Shown here: positions 6,853 to 15,319 of the stretch, piece after piece
How the letters are laid out: every line of letters begins with the position of its first letter
How positions within the stretch are numbered: position 1 is the first letter of the stretch
Source of the DNA: an uncultured Bacteroidota bacterium
GTDB taxonomy: Bacteria > Bacteroidota > Bacteroidia > Bacteroidales > P3
Direction: 5' to 3'
Assembly (NCBI GenBank): GCA_902777005.1
Contig: CACYSB010000001.1
Coordinates: 1-64,000, forward strand
DNA: 64,000 nt
Made by a program: the position numbers and the translations under genes
The notes under the pieces: model-generated
Told to the model about the DNA's origin: nothing
Database searches by the model: none
Seen by the model: only the letters and a program-made list of their open reading frames with translations

Positions 6853-8100
6853 TTACACTGTTTTAGTGGTTCTACTATGTTTTCTTTTCTGTAGCCTTGC
6901 GACGATGGCTGTCAGGGTGATGATGCCGCCGGCGATGGCAATGGTGACCTTGAGGGCTGTGAATCCGGTGGTGGCAGCCAGCATCAGCTGGTCGCTGACC
7001 AGGTAATAGGCCGTCCAGAATATGCCGCCTCCCGGCACCAGGGGGATAATGCCGCAGATGAGGAACACGGTGGTGGGACAACGGCGCCAGACAGCCAGCA
7101 GCGAGCTGACCAGTGCCACAGTCAAGGCGGCGAAGAAGGCAGCGCCTGCTACGGAGAGCAGCCCGGTATACCATACAAGAACTATATATACCGTCCAGCC
7201 CATCATTCCGGCAAAGCCGCAGGGCAAATAGTAGCGGCGCGGTGTGCCGAAAAGAGCGGCAAAGCCCATCGTGCCAATGAAGGCCGCAGGCAACTGTACG
7301 TACCACGCTTGCGTGACGGCGTCGGCCACAGGGCTACCGAGCTGCATCACGCCTCCGGTGAAAACACCGTCCACCAGGAACGCCAGCGCGACCCCGACGG
7401 CGATGCAGAGGAACACCAGGAAAGCATCGAGCAGACGCGTGGTGCCTGAGAGGTAATCCTCGTTGGCCATGTCGCGCATACCGTTGGTGTACGGCACCCC
7501 CGGCACAAGGGCTATGATGGTGCCGATAACCATGTTGGGAAGGTGCTGTCCGAGACCGAGGCGCACAGCAAGTATACACAGCAGACCGCCCAGCATGCCG
7601 CCCAGCAGGTTGCCGAAGATACGGGTCATGCGACCACCGATAAAGGCCATGAAAAGCCCCAGCAGCAGGCCGGCGACAAAAGTGCCACCGGCATCAACAA
7701 AGCTGCCGCCGAAAAGGATACTGAATGATGACACTCCCAGCGCGACACCAAGCATCAGCTCCCACCATGGCTTTGACGGACTCTGCCGTATGGCCTTCAG
7801 GCGCGCCGCCAGCTCGTCGAGTGTCACACTGCCCTTGCCTACTTCACGCGAGAGCTGGTTCACCTCCACCACACGGCTCAACTGCGTACCTTTGATTGGG
7901 ATGAACTCGGCACGTGCATAATGCTGGCCGGTGGCGATGATACCGTTGCTGAGCACATAGAAGCTTTCGTCCTCCACACCGTAGGCCGACGCGAGATGCT
8001 GGATAGTATCCTCCACGCGGCTAATCTCTGCCCCGTTCTCCAACAGTATATGTCCAGCCTCGGTGGCCAAACTCAGTGCATATTCTTGTTCTGTGTCCAT
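6853..8100 (-). CDS. Threonine/serine exporter (ThrE, fused two-domain form)
   Basis: 415 aa from the ATG at 8100; the frame continues upstream but that part would start with TTG inside the end of the SMR gene. The cytoplasmic N-terminal domain (LENGAEISRVEDTI, about residues 20-33, and a serine-hydrolase-like segment) is followed by about ten membrane helices in two blocks, the YjjP-like and YjjB-like halves fused in one chain. The motifs IIALVPGVPYTNGMRD (about 195-210) and GIIPLVPGGGIF (about 355-366) are typical of both halves. The protein is expected to export threonine and serine by proton antiport. It is in the operon with a macrodomain hydrolase and an SMR exporter. Confidence 0.85.
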   Translation of the reverse strand: MDTEQEYALSLATEAGHILLENGAEISRVEDTIQHLASAYGVEDESFYVLSNGIIATGQHYARAEFIPIKGTQLSRVVEVNQLSREVGKGSVTLDELAARLKAIRQSPSKPWWELMLGVALGVSSFSILFGGSFVDAGGTFVAGLLLGLFMAFIGGRMTRIFGNLLGGMLGGLLCILAVRLGLGQHLPNMVIGTIIALVPGVPYTNGMRDMANEDYLSGTTRLLDAFLVFLCIAVGVALAFLVDGVFTGGVMQLGSPVADAVTQAWYVQLPAAFIGTMGFAALFGTPRRYYLPCGFAGMMGWTVYIVLVWYTGLLSVAGAAFFAALTVALVSSLLAVWRRCPTTVFLICGIIPLVPGGGIFWTAYYLVSDQLMLAATTGFTALKVTIAIAGGIITLTAIVARLQKRKHSRTTKTV

Positions 8101-8116
8101 AACAGATGGGATGGTG

Positions 8117-8440
8117 CTATCCCACAATCTTTAGTCCTACAATGGAGAGTATCAGCGTGCTGAGGAAGAGCAGGCGCCAGAAAGTGGCAGGCTCGTGGAA
8201 CACGAAGATGCCCAGCAGCACAGCGCCTACGGCACCGATGCCCGTCCATACCGGATAGGCGATACCGATTGGTATTGTCTGCGTGGCTTTGGCCAGCAGG
8301 ACGGCGCTGAGCACGTAGAAGAAGACGAAGCCCCCTATCCATGCCCACCACTCGGTACCTACAGCCGGCTTGGCTTTGCCCAGGCAGAAGGCAAAGCCCG
8401 ACTCACATAAGCCCGCGATGATAAGAATAATCCAGTTCAT
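8117..8440 (-). CDS. SMR-family small exporter, SugE/Gdx-like
   Basis: 107 aa with four membrane helices. The conserved Glu of helix 1 (IIAGLCESGFAF, Glu13) and the helix 3 signature PIGIAYPVWTGIGAVGAVLL are present. The WTGIGAVGA form resembles the SugE/Gdx (guanidinium exporter) branch more than EmrE. Dimeric proton antiporter in the inner membrane. The substrate is inferred and no guanidine riboswitch was seen upstream. It overlaps the macrodomain gene by four bases (ATGA), so translation is coupled. Confidence 0.85.
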   Translation of the reverse strand: MNWIILIIAGLCESGFAFCLGKAKPAVGTEWWAWIGGFVFFYVLSAVLLAKATQTIPIGIAYPVWTGIGAVGAVLLGIFVFHEPATFWRLLFLSTLILSIVGLKIVG

Positions 8441-9168
8441 TTCTGTATGTGAAGTAGTTCTCTGTAAATGTCATAGTCAATATCCTTGAACACATTGAAG
8501 ACCACCCTTATTCGCGCATCCTTGCAGGCCTCGACGGCAATCTCGGCGGCACGCCGGTTGGGGAAATGGAACTCTCCGGTAGAGATGCAGCAGAAAGCAA
8601 TACTCCGGCAGTCGTGCTCGCGAGCCAAGCACAGGCACGTGCGGTAGCAGCAGGCCAGCTGCTCCTCCTGCCCCGCCGTGGGGATGCCATTGGGGATAAT
8701 GGGGCCCACGGTGTGGATGACATATTTGGCGGGCAGGTTGTAAGCCGGCGTTATGATGGCACCGCCGGTGGCAATCTCTTCGCCCTGCAATATCTTGTTG
8801 CACTCCTGTCTCAGCTGAAGGCCCGCAGCCGAATGGATGGCGTTGTCGATGCAGGCGTGCAGCGGATGCCAGCAGCCCAGGCCGCGACTGTTGGCAGCAT
8901 TGACGATGGCGTCGACCTCAAGGCGCGTGATGTCTCCCTGCCACACCCGCGCGCGGGTTCTCACTACTCCCTTGTCTCTCAGTTGCGCCTGCAACTCAGC
9001 GTCCTGGGCGGCAATAAACTCGTCGCTCAGCGGTTGGGGTCGCCATATATTCATCAGCGCCCGCAACTGCTCTTTCTTGTCTCGCAACTTTGAGGAAATC
9101 CTAGCTTCTGCATTGTCCTGCTCCAGCAGATAGCGTATGCAGAAGTCAATATTTTCTTGTCGATCCAT
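8437..9168 (-). CDS. Zinc-type macrodomain ADP-ribosyl hydrolase
   Basis: 243 aa. After a helical N-terminal extension (about residues 1-70), the macrodomain starts at VWQGDITRLEVDAIVNAANS (about 75-94), immediately followed by GLGCWHPLHACIDNAIH, the Cys/His/Cys insertion of zinc-containing macrodomains such as the protein-ADP-ribose hydrolases of Staphylococcus and Streptococcus. The phosphate-binding loop CCISTGEFHFP (about 193-203) is intact. It likely removes ADP-ribose from proteins or other carriers. It is the first gene of the operon and has a clear promoter at 9196-9203. In Firmicutes such enzymes pair with a sirtuin; no sirtuin or lipoate ligase is present here. Confidence 0.85.
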   Translation of the reverse strand: MDRQENIDFCIRYLLEQDNAEARISSKLRDKKEQLRALMNIWRPQPLSDEFIAAQDAELQAQLRDKGVVRTRARVWQGDITRLEVDAIVNAANSRGLGCWHPLHACIDNAIHSAAGLQLRQECNKILQGEEIATGGAIITPAYNLPAKYVIHTVGPIIPNGIPTAGQEEQLACCYRTCLCLAREHDCRSIAFCCISTGEFHFPNRRAAEIAVEACKDARIRVVFNVFKDIDYDIYRELLHIQK

Positions 9169-9195
9169 TTGTTTAACAGGTCAGTTTTTCGACTG

Positions 9196-9203
9196 CAAAA
9201 GTA
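9196..9203 (-). promoter_or_regulatory. Bacteroidetes -7 box of the macrodomain operon
   Basis: TACTTTTG on the minus strand, 28 bases before the macrodomain ATG. Confidence 0.6.
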
Positions 9204-9282
9204 GTATTTTTTTTCCACATACAGCCAACAGGAGCAATAAAAACACAATAAAATGTGTCAACTACCGTTAACACACGTGAAT

Positions 9283-9735
9283 ATGGAAGAGAAGAATATC
9301 ATCGAGATTAAGAACAAGCGGGCCGCCTACGAGTACTTCCTCATGGACGAATATCAGGCCGGTTTGGTGCTGATGGGCAGCGAGATAAAGAGTATCCGCG
9401 AAGGTAAGGCCAACCTTAACGATGCCTGGTGCACCTTCATCGGCAACGAGCTCTTTGTCCGCGACATGCACATCTCGGAATACAAGTTCGGCAGCTACTG
9501 GGGACATACAGCCAAGCGCGACCGCAAATTGCTGCTCACCCGACGCGAACTGCGCAAGCTGCAGAACAAGATAAAGGAACGCGGCTACACCATAGTGCCT
9601 GAACTGCTCTACGTCGACCCACGCGGCTATGCCAAGATGACCATCGCACTGGCCAAGGGTAAGCATCACTACGACAAGCGCGAGACCATAAAGGCCAAGG
9701 ACTCGCGACGCGATATGGAAAGGGAACTCGCATGA
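9283..9735 (+). CDS. smpB: SsrA-binding protein SmpB
   Basis: 150 aa. It binds tmRNA and delivers it to stalled ribosomes. The sequence shows the SmpB core: IIEIKNKRAAYEYFLMDEYQ (start), GLVLMGSEIKSIREGKANL (about residues 27-45), and the C-terminal YDKRETIKAKDSRRDMEREL tail that enters the mRNA channel. The frame is open further upstream, but ATG 9283 gives the usual family length. The stop overlaps the start of the aspartokinase gene by ATGA. Confidence 0.93.
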   Translation: MEEKNIIEIKNKRAAYEYFLMDEYQAGLVLMGSEIKSIREGKANLNDAWCTFIGNELFVRDMHISEYKFGSYWGHTAKRDRKLLLTRRELRKLQNKIKERGYTIVPELLYVDPRGYAKMTIALAKGKHHYDKRETIKAKDSRRDMERELA

Positions 9736-11003
9736 AAGTATTTAAGTTCGGTGGCGCCTCGGTCAACAGCGCCGACGCCGTGCGCAACATGGCGCAGATT
9801 GTGCAGAAGCATTTGGAATCAGAGCCTTTGGTGGTTGTCGTCTCAGCCATGGGCAAGACAACCAACCTGCTGGAGAAGCTGGTGCCGGGCATAGCTTGCG
9901 ACGACAAGACCAACCTGCGCCAACAGCTCAATGACTATCACCGCAGCATCGCCTCGACACTGATGCCTGACAACATGGATGTTCAGCAAAAGATTGATGC
10001 CCTGCTGACAAGCCTCGACAATCTCTGCGCATCCCTTCCGGCCGACATCGACCACTACAACTACAACTATGACCAAGTGGTAAGCCACGGCGAACTGCTC
10101 TCCACCACCATCATAGCAGAATACCTCAACAGTCTTGGAATAAAGACCTTATGGCAGGATGCCCGCCAGCTGATAAAGACCGACGCCCACCACCGCGAGG
10201 GGCGCGTCGACTGGCAAGCTACCCAACAGGCCATCATGCAACTCAAGCAGCCGAACAATCAAGCAATCAAGCAATCACAGGTCATCCTGACCCAGGGCTT
10301 CATCGGCGGCACCGACGGCGGCACCACGACCTTGGGACGAGAAGGTTCCGACTACTCGGCAGCCATCATTGCCTATTGCCTTAACGCCGAGAGCATCACC
10401 ATCTGGAAAGACGTTCCGGGGTTCCTCAACGCCGACCCCAAGTTCTTCGCCGACACCGTCAAGATCAGCCAAATACCATATAACGAAGCCATCGAGCTGG
10501 CCTACTACGGCGCATCCGTCATCCATCCCAAGACGGTGAAACCCATTCAGAACATGGGCATTCCGCTATACATACGCTCTTTCATCACCCCCGAGGCCGA
10601 GGGCTCATCCATAGGCAACTACCGGACAATCAAGCCCACCACCCCACTCTACATCTTCCGCAACAACCAGATACTGCTCTCCATACTGCCGCGCGACTAC
10701 TCGTTCATAGCCGAGGACAATCTGCAGGTCATATTCGGAATACTTAACGAGCTTGGTATCAGGGTGAACCTAATGCAGAACTCCGCCCTTAGCTTCTCCA
10801 TCTGCGTCGACAACAACCCTCAGCTGGTGCCCACCCTTATCGAGAAGCTAAACAACATGTTCCGTGTCCGTTATAACGAAAACCTACAGCTGATAACCAT
10901 CCGCTACTACAACCAGCAGGTCATCGACCACATCGTAGCCGGCCGCCCCGTCCTCCTCGAGCAGCGCAGCCGTACCACCGAGCAACTCATCGTGCCAGCT
11001 TGA
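9732..11003 (+). CDS. Aspartate kinase, monofunctional
   Basis: 423 aa. It phosphorylates aspartate, the first step to lysine, threonine and methionine. The N-terminus MKVFKFGGASVNSADAVRNM carries the KFGGAS nucleotide/substrate motif, TTLGREGSDYSAAI (about residues 199-212) is the second signature, and the C-terminal part has two ACT-like folds for feedback control. A Gln/Asn-rich stretch near residues 173-182 is encoded by a CAATCAAG-like microrepeat just before ILTQGFIGGTDGG; it may be a recent insertion. The start overlaps smpB by four bases, and the 3' end overlaps the convergent aroB gene by 17 bp. Confidence 0.9.
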   Translation: MKVFKFGGASVNSADAVRNMAQIVQKHLESEPLVVVVSAMGKTTNLLEKLVPGIACDDKTNLRQQLNDYHRSIASTLMPDNMDVQQKIDALLTSLDNLCASLPADIDHYNYNYDQVVSHGELLSTTIIAEYLNSLGIKTLWQDARQLIKTDAHHREGRVDWQATQQAIMQLKQPNNQAIKQSQVILTQGFIGGTDGGTTTLGREGSDYSAAIIAYCLNAESITIWKDVPGFLNADPKFFADTVKISQIPYNEAIELAYYGASVIHPKTVKPIQNMGIPLYIRSFITPEAEGSSIGNYRTIKPTTPLYIFRNNQILLSILPRDYSFIAEDNLQVIFGILNELGIRVNLMQNSALSFSICVDNNPQLVPTLIEKLNNMFRVRYNENLQLITIRYYNQQVIDHIVAGRPVLLEQRSRTTEQLIVPA

Positions 11004-12048
11004 GCATGGCGTCGCGCACCTCGTGGTCGGAGACTTCCACGTCGATGACGGCGGCACCCAGATCCTGAAGCAACACGCACCGCAGCACCCCTGCGGTGCT
11101 TTTTTTGTCCTGGTGCATCAGGGGGAGCATCTGTTCGACGTCCTTAAGTGTATAGTGCGGTGGGGTGACGAGGTTGTGCAGCCATCGGCAGTAGCTGTTG
11201 TAGAGCTCCTCGGCCAGGCCCAACTTCTTCACCGATAGGTACATGGCGGCCTGCATGCCGATGCCGACGGCAACGCCGTGGGGCACGCTTGTATACACCT
11301 CGATTGCATGGCCGAAGGTGTGGCCGAAGTTGAGTATCTTGCGGATACTGCAGTCGTAGGGGTCGGCCTTGACGACTCGCGCCTTGATGCGCGCCACCTC
11401 CTTGATGTCGGCACTACGTATGTCCCGCTCCGCCAGCAGGCGCCCGTACAGTGTCGAGTCGCACACTGCTGCCGTCTTCACCATCTCCAGCTGGCCGTTG
11501 AGGAGCTCCTGCTGCGGAAGCGTCTCAAGGAAAGCCGGCTCAACGACAGTCATGACCGAGGGATAGAAATGGCCGATGCTGTTCTTCACGCCGCCGAAGT
11601 CAATGGCCGTCTTGCCACCGATAGCGGCGTCGACCATGGCCAACAGCGTGGTCGGCACGTTGATGTGACGTATGCCGCGCTTGTAGCCTGCGGCGACAAA
11701 TCCACCCAGGTCGCACACGGCACCGCCGCCGAGGTTTACGATGACGCTCTGTCGGTCGGCACCACCCTCCATGAGCGTCTGCCACACCTGGGCCGCCACC
11801 TCAATGCTCTTGCACTCTTCGCCCACAGGCACCTCGACGAACTCCGCCTCTTGCAGCGCCTCCACCGTTCCGATAAGCAACGGAAGGCAATGTTGGAAAG
11901 TGTTTTCGTCGACAATAATCGTGTATCGGGCATCACGCCACTCCTCTTTTCGCAGCTCACGTTCGAGTGCACGTAAGCCGCCGTAGACAATTTTTCCCTG
12001 TTTCGTCATGCCATAGATAACGCCATTCTTCCTAAAATATTGTGCCAT
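10987..12048 (-). CDS. aroB: 3-dehydroquinate synthase
   Basis: 353 aa. Converts DAHP to 3-dehydroquinate, the second step of the shikimate pathway, using NAD+ and a divalent metal. NAD-binding and active-site motifs are clear: VNLGGGAVCDLGGFVAAGYK (about residues 103-122), PTTLLAMVDAAIGGKTAID (about 131-149), the metal ligands in NGQLEMVKTA (Glu), NFGHTFGHAIE (His) and VPHGVAVGIGM (His). Convergent with the aspartokinase gene with a 17-bp overlap of coding regions and no terminator between them. Product is cytoplasmic. Confidence 0.93.
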   Translation of the reverse strand: MAQYFRKNGVIYGMTKQGKIVYGGLRALERELRKEEWRDARYTIIVDENTFQHCLPLLIGTVEALQEAEFVEVPVGEECKSIEVAAQVWQTLMEGGADRQSVIVNLGGGAVCDLGGFVAAGYKRGIRHINVPTTLLAMVDAAIGGKTAIDFGGVKNSIGHFYPSVMTVVEPAFLETLPQQELLNGQLEMVKTAAVCDSTLYGRLLAERDIRSADIKEVARIKARVVKADPYDCSIRKILNFGHTFGHAIEVYTSVPHGVAVGIGMQAAMYLSVKKLGLAEELYNSYCRWLHNLVTPPHYTLKDVEQMLPLMHQDKKSTAGVLRCVLLQDLGAAVIDVEVSDHEVRDAMLKLAR

Positions 12049-12417
12049 GAATTCGCCGTGAAAAGGAATTATCTTTTTATCGCCACATAAAAATATATTT
12101 ACTGTCTCTTACAAAAGAATGAGTAAATAAACGGCAAATAAACACTAAATAAAGTGTAATTAAAGAGCAATGAAGAAGAGGAAGCGGTATAAAGGCTGGA
12201 GAACAGCGGTTTATAGATAGGGGCCAAGGGGCGGAGAAAAGAGTTTCTGAAGTCTGACGTAAGGCGATTTTGGCCCCTTTGCTAGGTGGTGAATTGGAAC
12301 AAATTAGGAGTTCTATCTTCTTCTGTTGCTCTTCTTTTACTCTTCATTTAAATTTTTTCATTTTACACAATAAAACACCTTGGGGCGCGTTATGGGAGAA
12401 GACAAAAAAGTGGAACT
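12049..12417. other. Intergenic region with a long-range inverted repeat
   Basis: 369 bp without a convincing gene. It holds a perfect 9-bp inverted repeat, AGGGGCCAA at 12219-12227 and TTGGCCCCT at 12270-12278, enclosing a 42-nt loop; it could fold into a small structured RNA or be a leader element. An AT-rich stretch with CACTAAATAAAGTG lies near 12142. A 16-codon ORF starting at ATG 12391 overlaps the start of the next gene out of frame and might couple its translation. No consensus -7 box was found for the gene at 12418 or for aroB. Confidence 0.3.
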
Positions 12418-13218
12418 ATGGGCAAGATGTATGAAGGCGTGACGGGTGTATTCAGCGGCAAAGTTGGCCCCGTAGTGGGGTACATGTGGCGCAACAGGTA
12501 CTGCATCCGCGCCTACCGCAGGACGGTGAACTACCCGAACACGGAGTCGCAACAGAAGCAGCGCGACTGGTTCGTGAGCATGGTGCGATTTGCTTCGCAG
12601 GCTACGGAGGCGCTGAAGATGGGCTTCCGCCAGAAGTCGCTGGATGCGCAGATGACCGAGGGAAACTACTTCGTCATGACCAACAAGCAACACTTCCACC
12701 GCGAGAACGGCACGGTGACGGTGGAGTACGACAAGCTGCGGATCGCCGCCGGATCGGCCGCCGATGTCTATTTCAAAGCACCGCAGTTTGAGCAGGACGA
12801 GACGGTGGTGGTCGGCTTCGAGAAGAATAGCCTCTCGCTACGTGCCTCGGGCGACGACAGCGTGTACATCTATATATATGCCCCCGCACTTGGCAGCGGC
12901 ATCCTGTCGGCTCCCGTAGCACGAAAGGGCAGGCAACTGAGGATGAGGCTTCCCGAGACGTGGGCCGGACATGATGTGCACATCTATGGCTTCGTCGTAG
13001 ACAAAGAGGGCCGCGCGTCGAACTCCACCTACATAGGTCCCGGACGGGTGAACCACAACGAGGAGCGCGGGCGCTACATGCCCATCGACGGCAACTGGCA
13101 GGAGTTTGTCACCCTCGCCCAAGGCAGCAGCTCCTCCCCTACCCCAACGGCAGAAAAAACGGCCAACGAAGGGGCTGAACCTGTACAAAATGACGCTGAA
13201 CCACCCGGAATTCCATAA
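12418..13218 (+). CDS. DUF6266 family protein
   Basis: 266 aa. The N-terminus MGKMYEGVTGVFSGKVGPVV followed by GYMWRNRYCIRAYRR matches the Bacteroidetes-specific family annotated as DUF6266. These proteins carry no signal peptide and often exist in several copies per genome; some are near phage-like genes, but their function is unknown. The C-terminal about 30 residues are low-complexity (Ser/Pro/Glu). Stands alone between aroB and tRNA-Lys. No good ribosome-binding site. Confidence 0.75.
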   Translation: MGKMYEGVTGVFSGKVGPVVGYMWRNRYCIRAYRRTVNYPNTESQQKQRDWFVSMVRFASQATEALKMGFRQKSLDAQMTEGNYFVMTNKQHFHRENGTVTVEYDKLRIAAGSAADVYFKAPQFEQDETVVVGFEKNSLSLRASGDDSVYIYIYAPALGSGILSAPVARKGRQLRMRLPETWAGHDVHIYGFVVDKEGRASNSTYIGPGRVNHNEERGRYMPIDGNWQEFVTLAQGSSSSPTPTAEKTANEGAEPVQNDAEPPGIP

Positions 13219-13312
13219 AAAAACGGGGGCAAACGGTTGAAATATTGAAAACGCTATAGTGCTGTAATAATGACATATACGATACAGCAGTGTAACTTTT
13301 TTCACTTTTTTC

Positions 13313-13343
13313 TTTGCCGAATTGGAAAAAAGTAGTACTTTTG
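13313..13343 (+). promoter_or_regulatory. Promoter of tRNA-Lys
   Basis: -33 TTTG at 13313-13316, 19-bp spacer, -7 TACTTTTG at 13336-13343; the tRNA starts 38 bases downstream. Near-ideal Bacteroidetes housekeeping promoter. Confidence 0.75.
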
Positions 13344-13381
13344 CAAACTCTTTTGAAGGAAAAGAGCAGTGTTGAAACGAT

Positions 13382-13457
13382 GACTCAGTAGCTCAGCAGG
13401 TAGAGCACAACACTTTTAATGTTGGGGTCCTGGGTTCGAGCCCCAGCTGGGTCACCA
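13382..13457 (+). tRNA. tRNA-Lys (anticodon TTT)
   Basis: 76 nt with CCA encoded. The acceptor stem GACTCAG pairs with CTGGGTC (one G-T wobble), the anticodon stem is CAACA/TGTTG with loop CTTTTAA, giving anticodon TTT, and the T arm is CTGGG-TTCGAGC-CCCAG. A strong promoter precedes it and a terminator follows. Confidence 0.97.
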
Positions 13458-13466
13458 AACAAGAAG

Positions 13467-13493
13467 AACCGGATGCAAGACTCCGGTTTTTTT
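13467..13493 (+). terminator. Rho-independent terminator of tRNA-Lys
   Basis: Stem AACCGGA / TCCGGTT with an 8-nt loop and a run of seven T's, 10 bases after the tRNA. It ends three bases before the ATG of the next gene, so that gene would need read-through or a start site inside the hairpin region. Confidence 0.85.
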
Positions 13494-13495
13494 GT

Positions 13496-15319
13496 ATGAA
13501 AAAATATCGCACTATACTGATAGCATGCGTCTTGGCATCGTGCCTCGGTGCCACACCGACTTTTGCGCAACAGAACCAGGAGCAGACGGCCGCCTATTAT
13601 TTCGACCACGGCGAGTTTGCGCAGGCGGCGCAACTGTACGAAGGACTCTACAAACGCACCACGAACAAATACTACTACCAGCGGCTGCTCGCCACCTACA
13701 TGGAGCTGGGCGAATACCGCGACGCCGTGAAACTGGTGGAACGCCGCCGCAAGAACAACCCCAAGGATCTTTACCTTTACGTCGATGAGGGCAGCGTATA
13801 TCTGCGTCAGAACGATGTGAAGAAAGCCAACAAGTGCTTCGACAAGGCCCTGGACGCCATCACAAGCAACCAGCAGCCGGTGCCCGACCTGGCGATGGCT
13901 TTCGTCAACGCCGGACAGTTCGACTATGCGGCACGCACATATCTCACCGCCAGAGAGAAGACAAAGAACCGCACGCTTTACTTCAACGAGTTGGTGACGG
14001 TGTACCAGCGCATGGGCGACTATGGCGCAATGACGAACGAATACTTTGACCTGCTGGATTTTCAGCCAAAAATGATGAATTCGGTGCAGGTGTCGATGCA
14101 GCGTGCCCTGAAAGAGGCTCCGGACGACAAGCTGGCCGACGGCGTACGCAGAGCGCTGGTGACGCGTGTTCGTGAGCATCCAGACAACAAGACCTATCTG
14201 GAAATGATGATATGGTTCGCGCTGCAGCAAAAAGATTTTCGCTTTGCGCTCGAACAGGCCGAAGCCGTCGATGCCCGCTTCCCCGAGAAGGGAGGCCAGG
14301 AGGTGCTACGCGTGGCCAATATTTCACAGAAAAACGACGCCCTGGACGTGGCAGCCGACGGTTACCGCTACCTGCAAGGCAAAGGCAAGGAGAGCCCGCT
14401 CTACTTCGAGAGCCGTGTGGGAGAACTGGAGGTGGAGTTCGCGCAGATAAACAAGAACTACCGCATCGAGGCTGCCGACCTTGCACTTCTGCAGCAAAAA
14501 TACATCGCCGCGTTTGAAGAGCTGGGCAAAAACGAACGGACACTTACGCTGATGCGCAACTACGCCAACCTTATGGGCTACCATGGGGGAGACGCACAGG
14601 CGGCAGCTGACATTCTGGACGACATACTGGAGATGCCGCGCCTGAAGCCACAGGTGCGCGACGAAGTGAAGCTGGAGCTGGGCGACCTGCTGCTCTTCGC
14701 GGGACAGGTATGGGACGCTTCGCTGCTGTACATGCAGGTGGAGAAATCCAACAAAAACGACGTGCTCGGCGCAATGGCCAAATACAAGAATGCCAAGCTC
14801 TCGTACTACAACCACGACTTCGAGTGGGCCAACTCGCAGCTCAAGGTGCTGCGCTCGTCGACGAGCAAACTCGTGGCAAACGATGCCATGGAGCTCTCGC
14901 TGCTGATATCGGACAACATGGAGGACGACAGCACGTACACGATGCTGGAAATCTTCGCCGACGCCGACATGCTGCTTTACCGCAATATGCTCGACTCGGC
15001 CTGGGATGGATACACCGACGTGGAGACACACTCACTGTCGCATCCGCTGCTGGATGAGGTGCTGATGCGGAAGGCACAGATCCGCATGAAACAGGCCCGA
15101 TACTCGGATGCCGACTCGCTGTTGCAGAAGTTAGTAGATTTCTATCCCTTAGACATCACGGCCGACGATGCCCTGATGATGATGGCCGAACTAAACGAAG
15201 ACAAACTGGGCAACACGGCTAAAGCCATTGAGTGCTATGAGAAACTGCTGCTCGACTACCCCACAAGCCTATATACCGACAGGGCAAGAAAACGCTATAA
15301 CGCACTGAAAGCAAGATGA
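13496..15319 (+). CDS. Secreted tetratricopeptide-repeat protein
   Basis: 607 aa with an N-terminal signal peptide (MKKYRTILIACVLASCLGAT, cut likely after TFA near residue 24). The mature part is a chain of TPR-like helical pairs, clearest at about residues 30-140 (AYYFDHGEFAQAAQLYEGL, NDVKKANKCFDKAL) and at the C-terminus (AKAIECYEKLLLDYPTSLYT). It should lie in the periplasm as a scaffold, perhaps attached to the outer membrane. Its ATG follows the tRNA-Lys terminator by only three bases and it overlaps rsmA by four bases, so the two are co-translated. Conserved Bacteroidetes protein without a fixed function. Confidence 0.85.
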   Translation: MKKYRTILIACVLASCLGATPTFAQQNQEQTAAYYFDHGEFAQAAQLYEGLYKRTTNKYYYQRLLATYMELGEYRDAVKLVERRRKNNPKDLYLYVDEGSVYLRQNDVKKANKCFDKALDAITSNQQPVPDLAMAFVNAGQFDYAARTYLTAREKTKNRTLYFNELVTVYQRMGDYGAMTNEYFDLLDFQPKMMNSVQVSMQRALKEAPDDKLADGVRRALVTRVREHPDNKTYLEMMIWFALQQKDFRFALEQAEAVDARFPEKGGQEVLRVANISQKNDALDVAADGYRYLQGKGKESPLYFESRVGELEVEFAQINKNYRIEAADLALLQQKYIAAFEELGKNERTLTLMRNYANLMGYHGGDAQAAADILDDILEMPRLKPQVRDEVKLELGDLLLFAGQVWDASLLYMQVEKSNKNDVLGAMAKYKNAKLSYYNHDFEWANSQLKVLRSSTSKLVANDAMELSLLISDNMEDDSTYTMLEIFADADMLLYRNMLDSAWDGYTDVETHSLSHPLLDEVLMRKAQIRMKQARYSDADSLLQKLVDFYPLDITADDALMMMAELNEDKLGNTAKAIECYEKLLLDYPTSLYTDRARKRYNALKAR

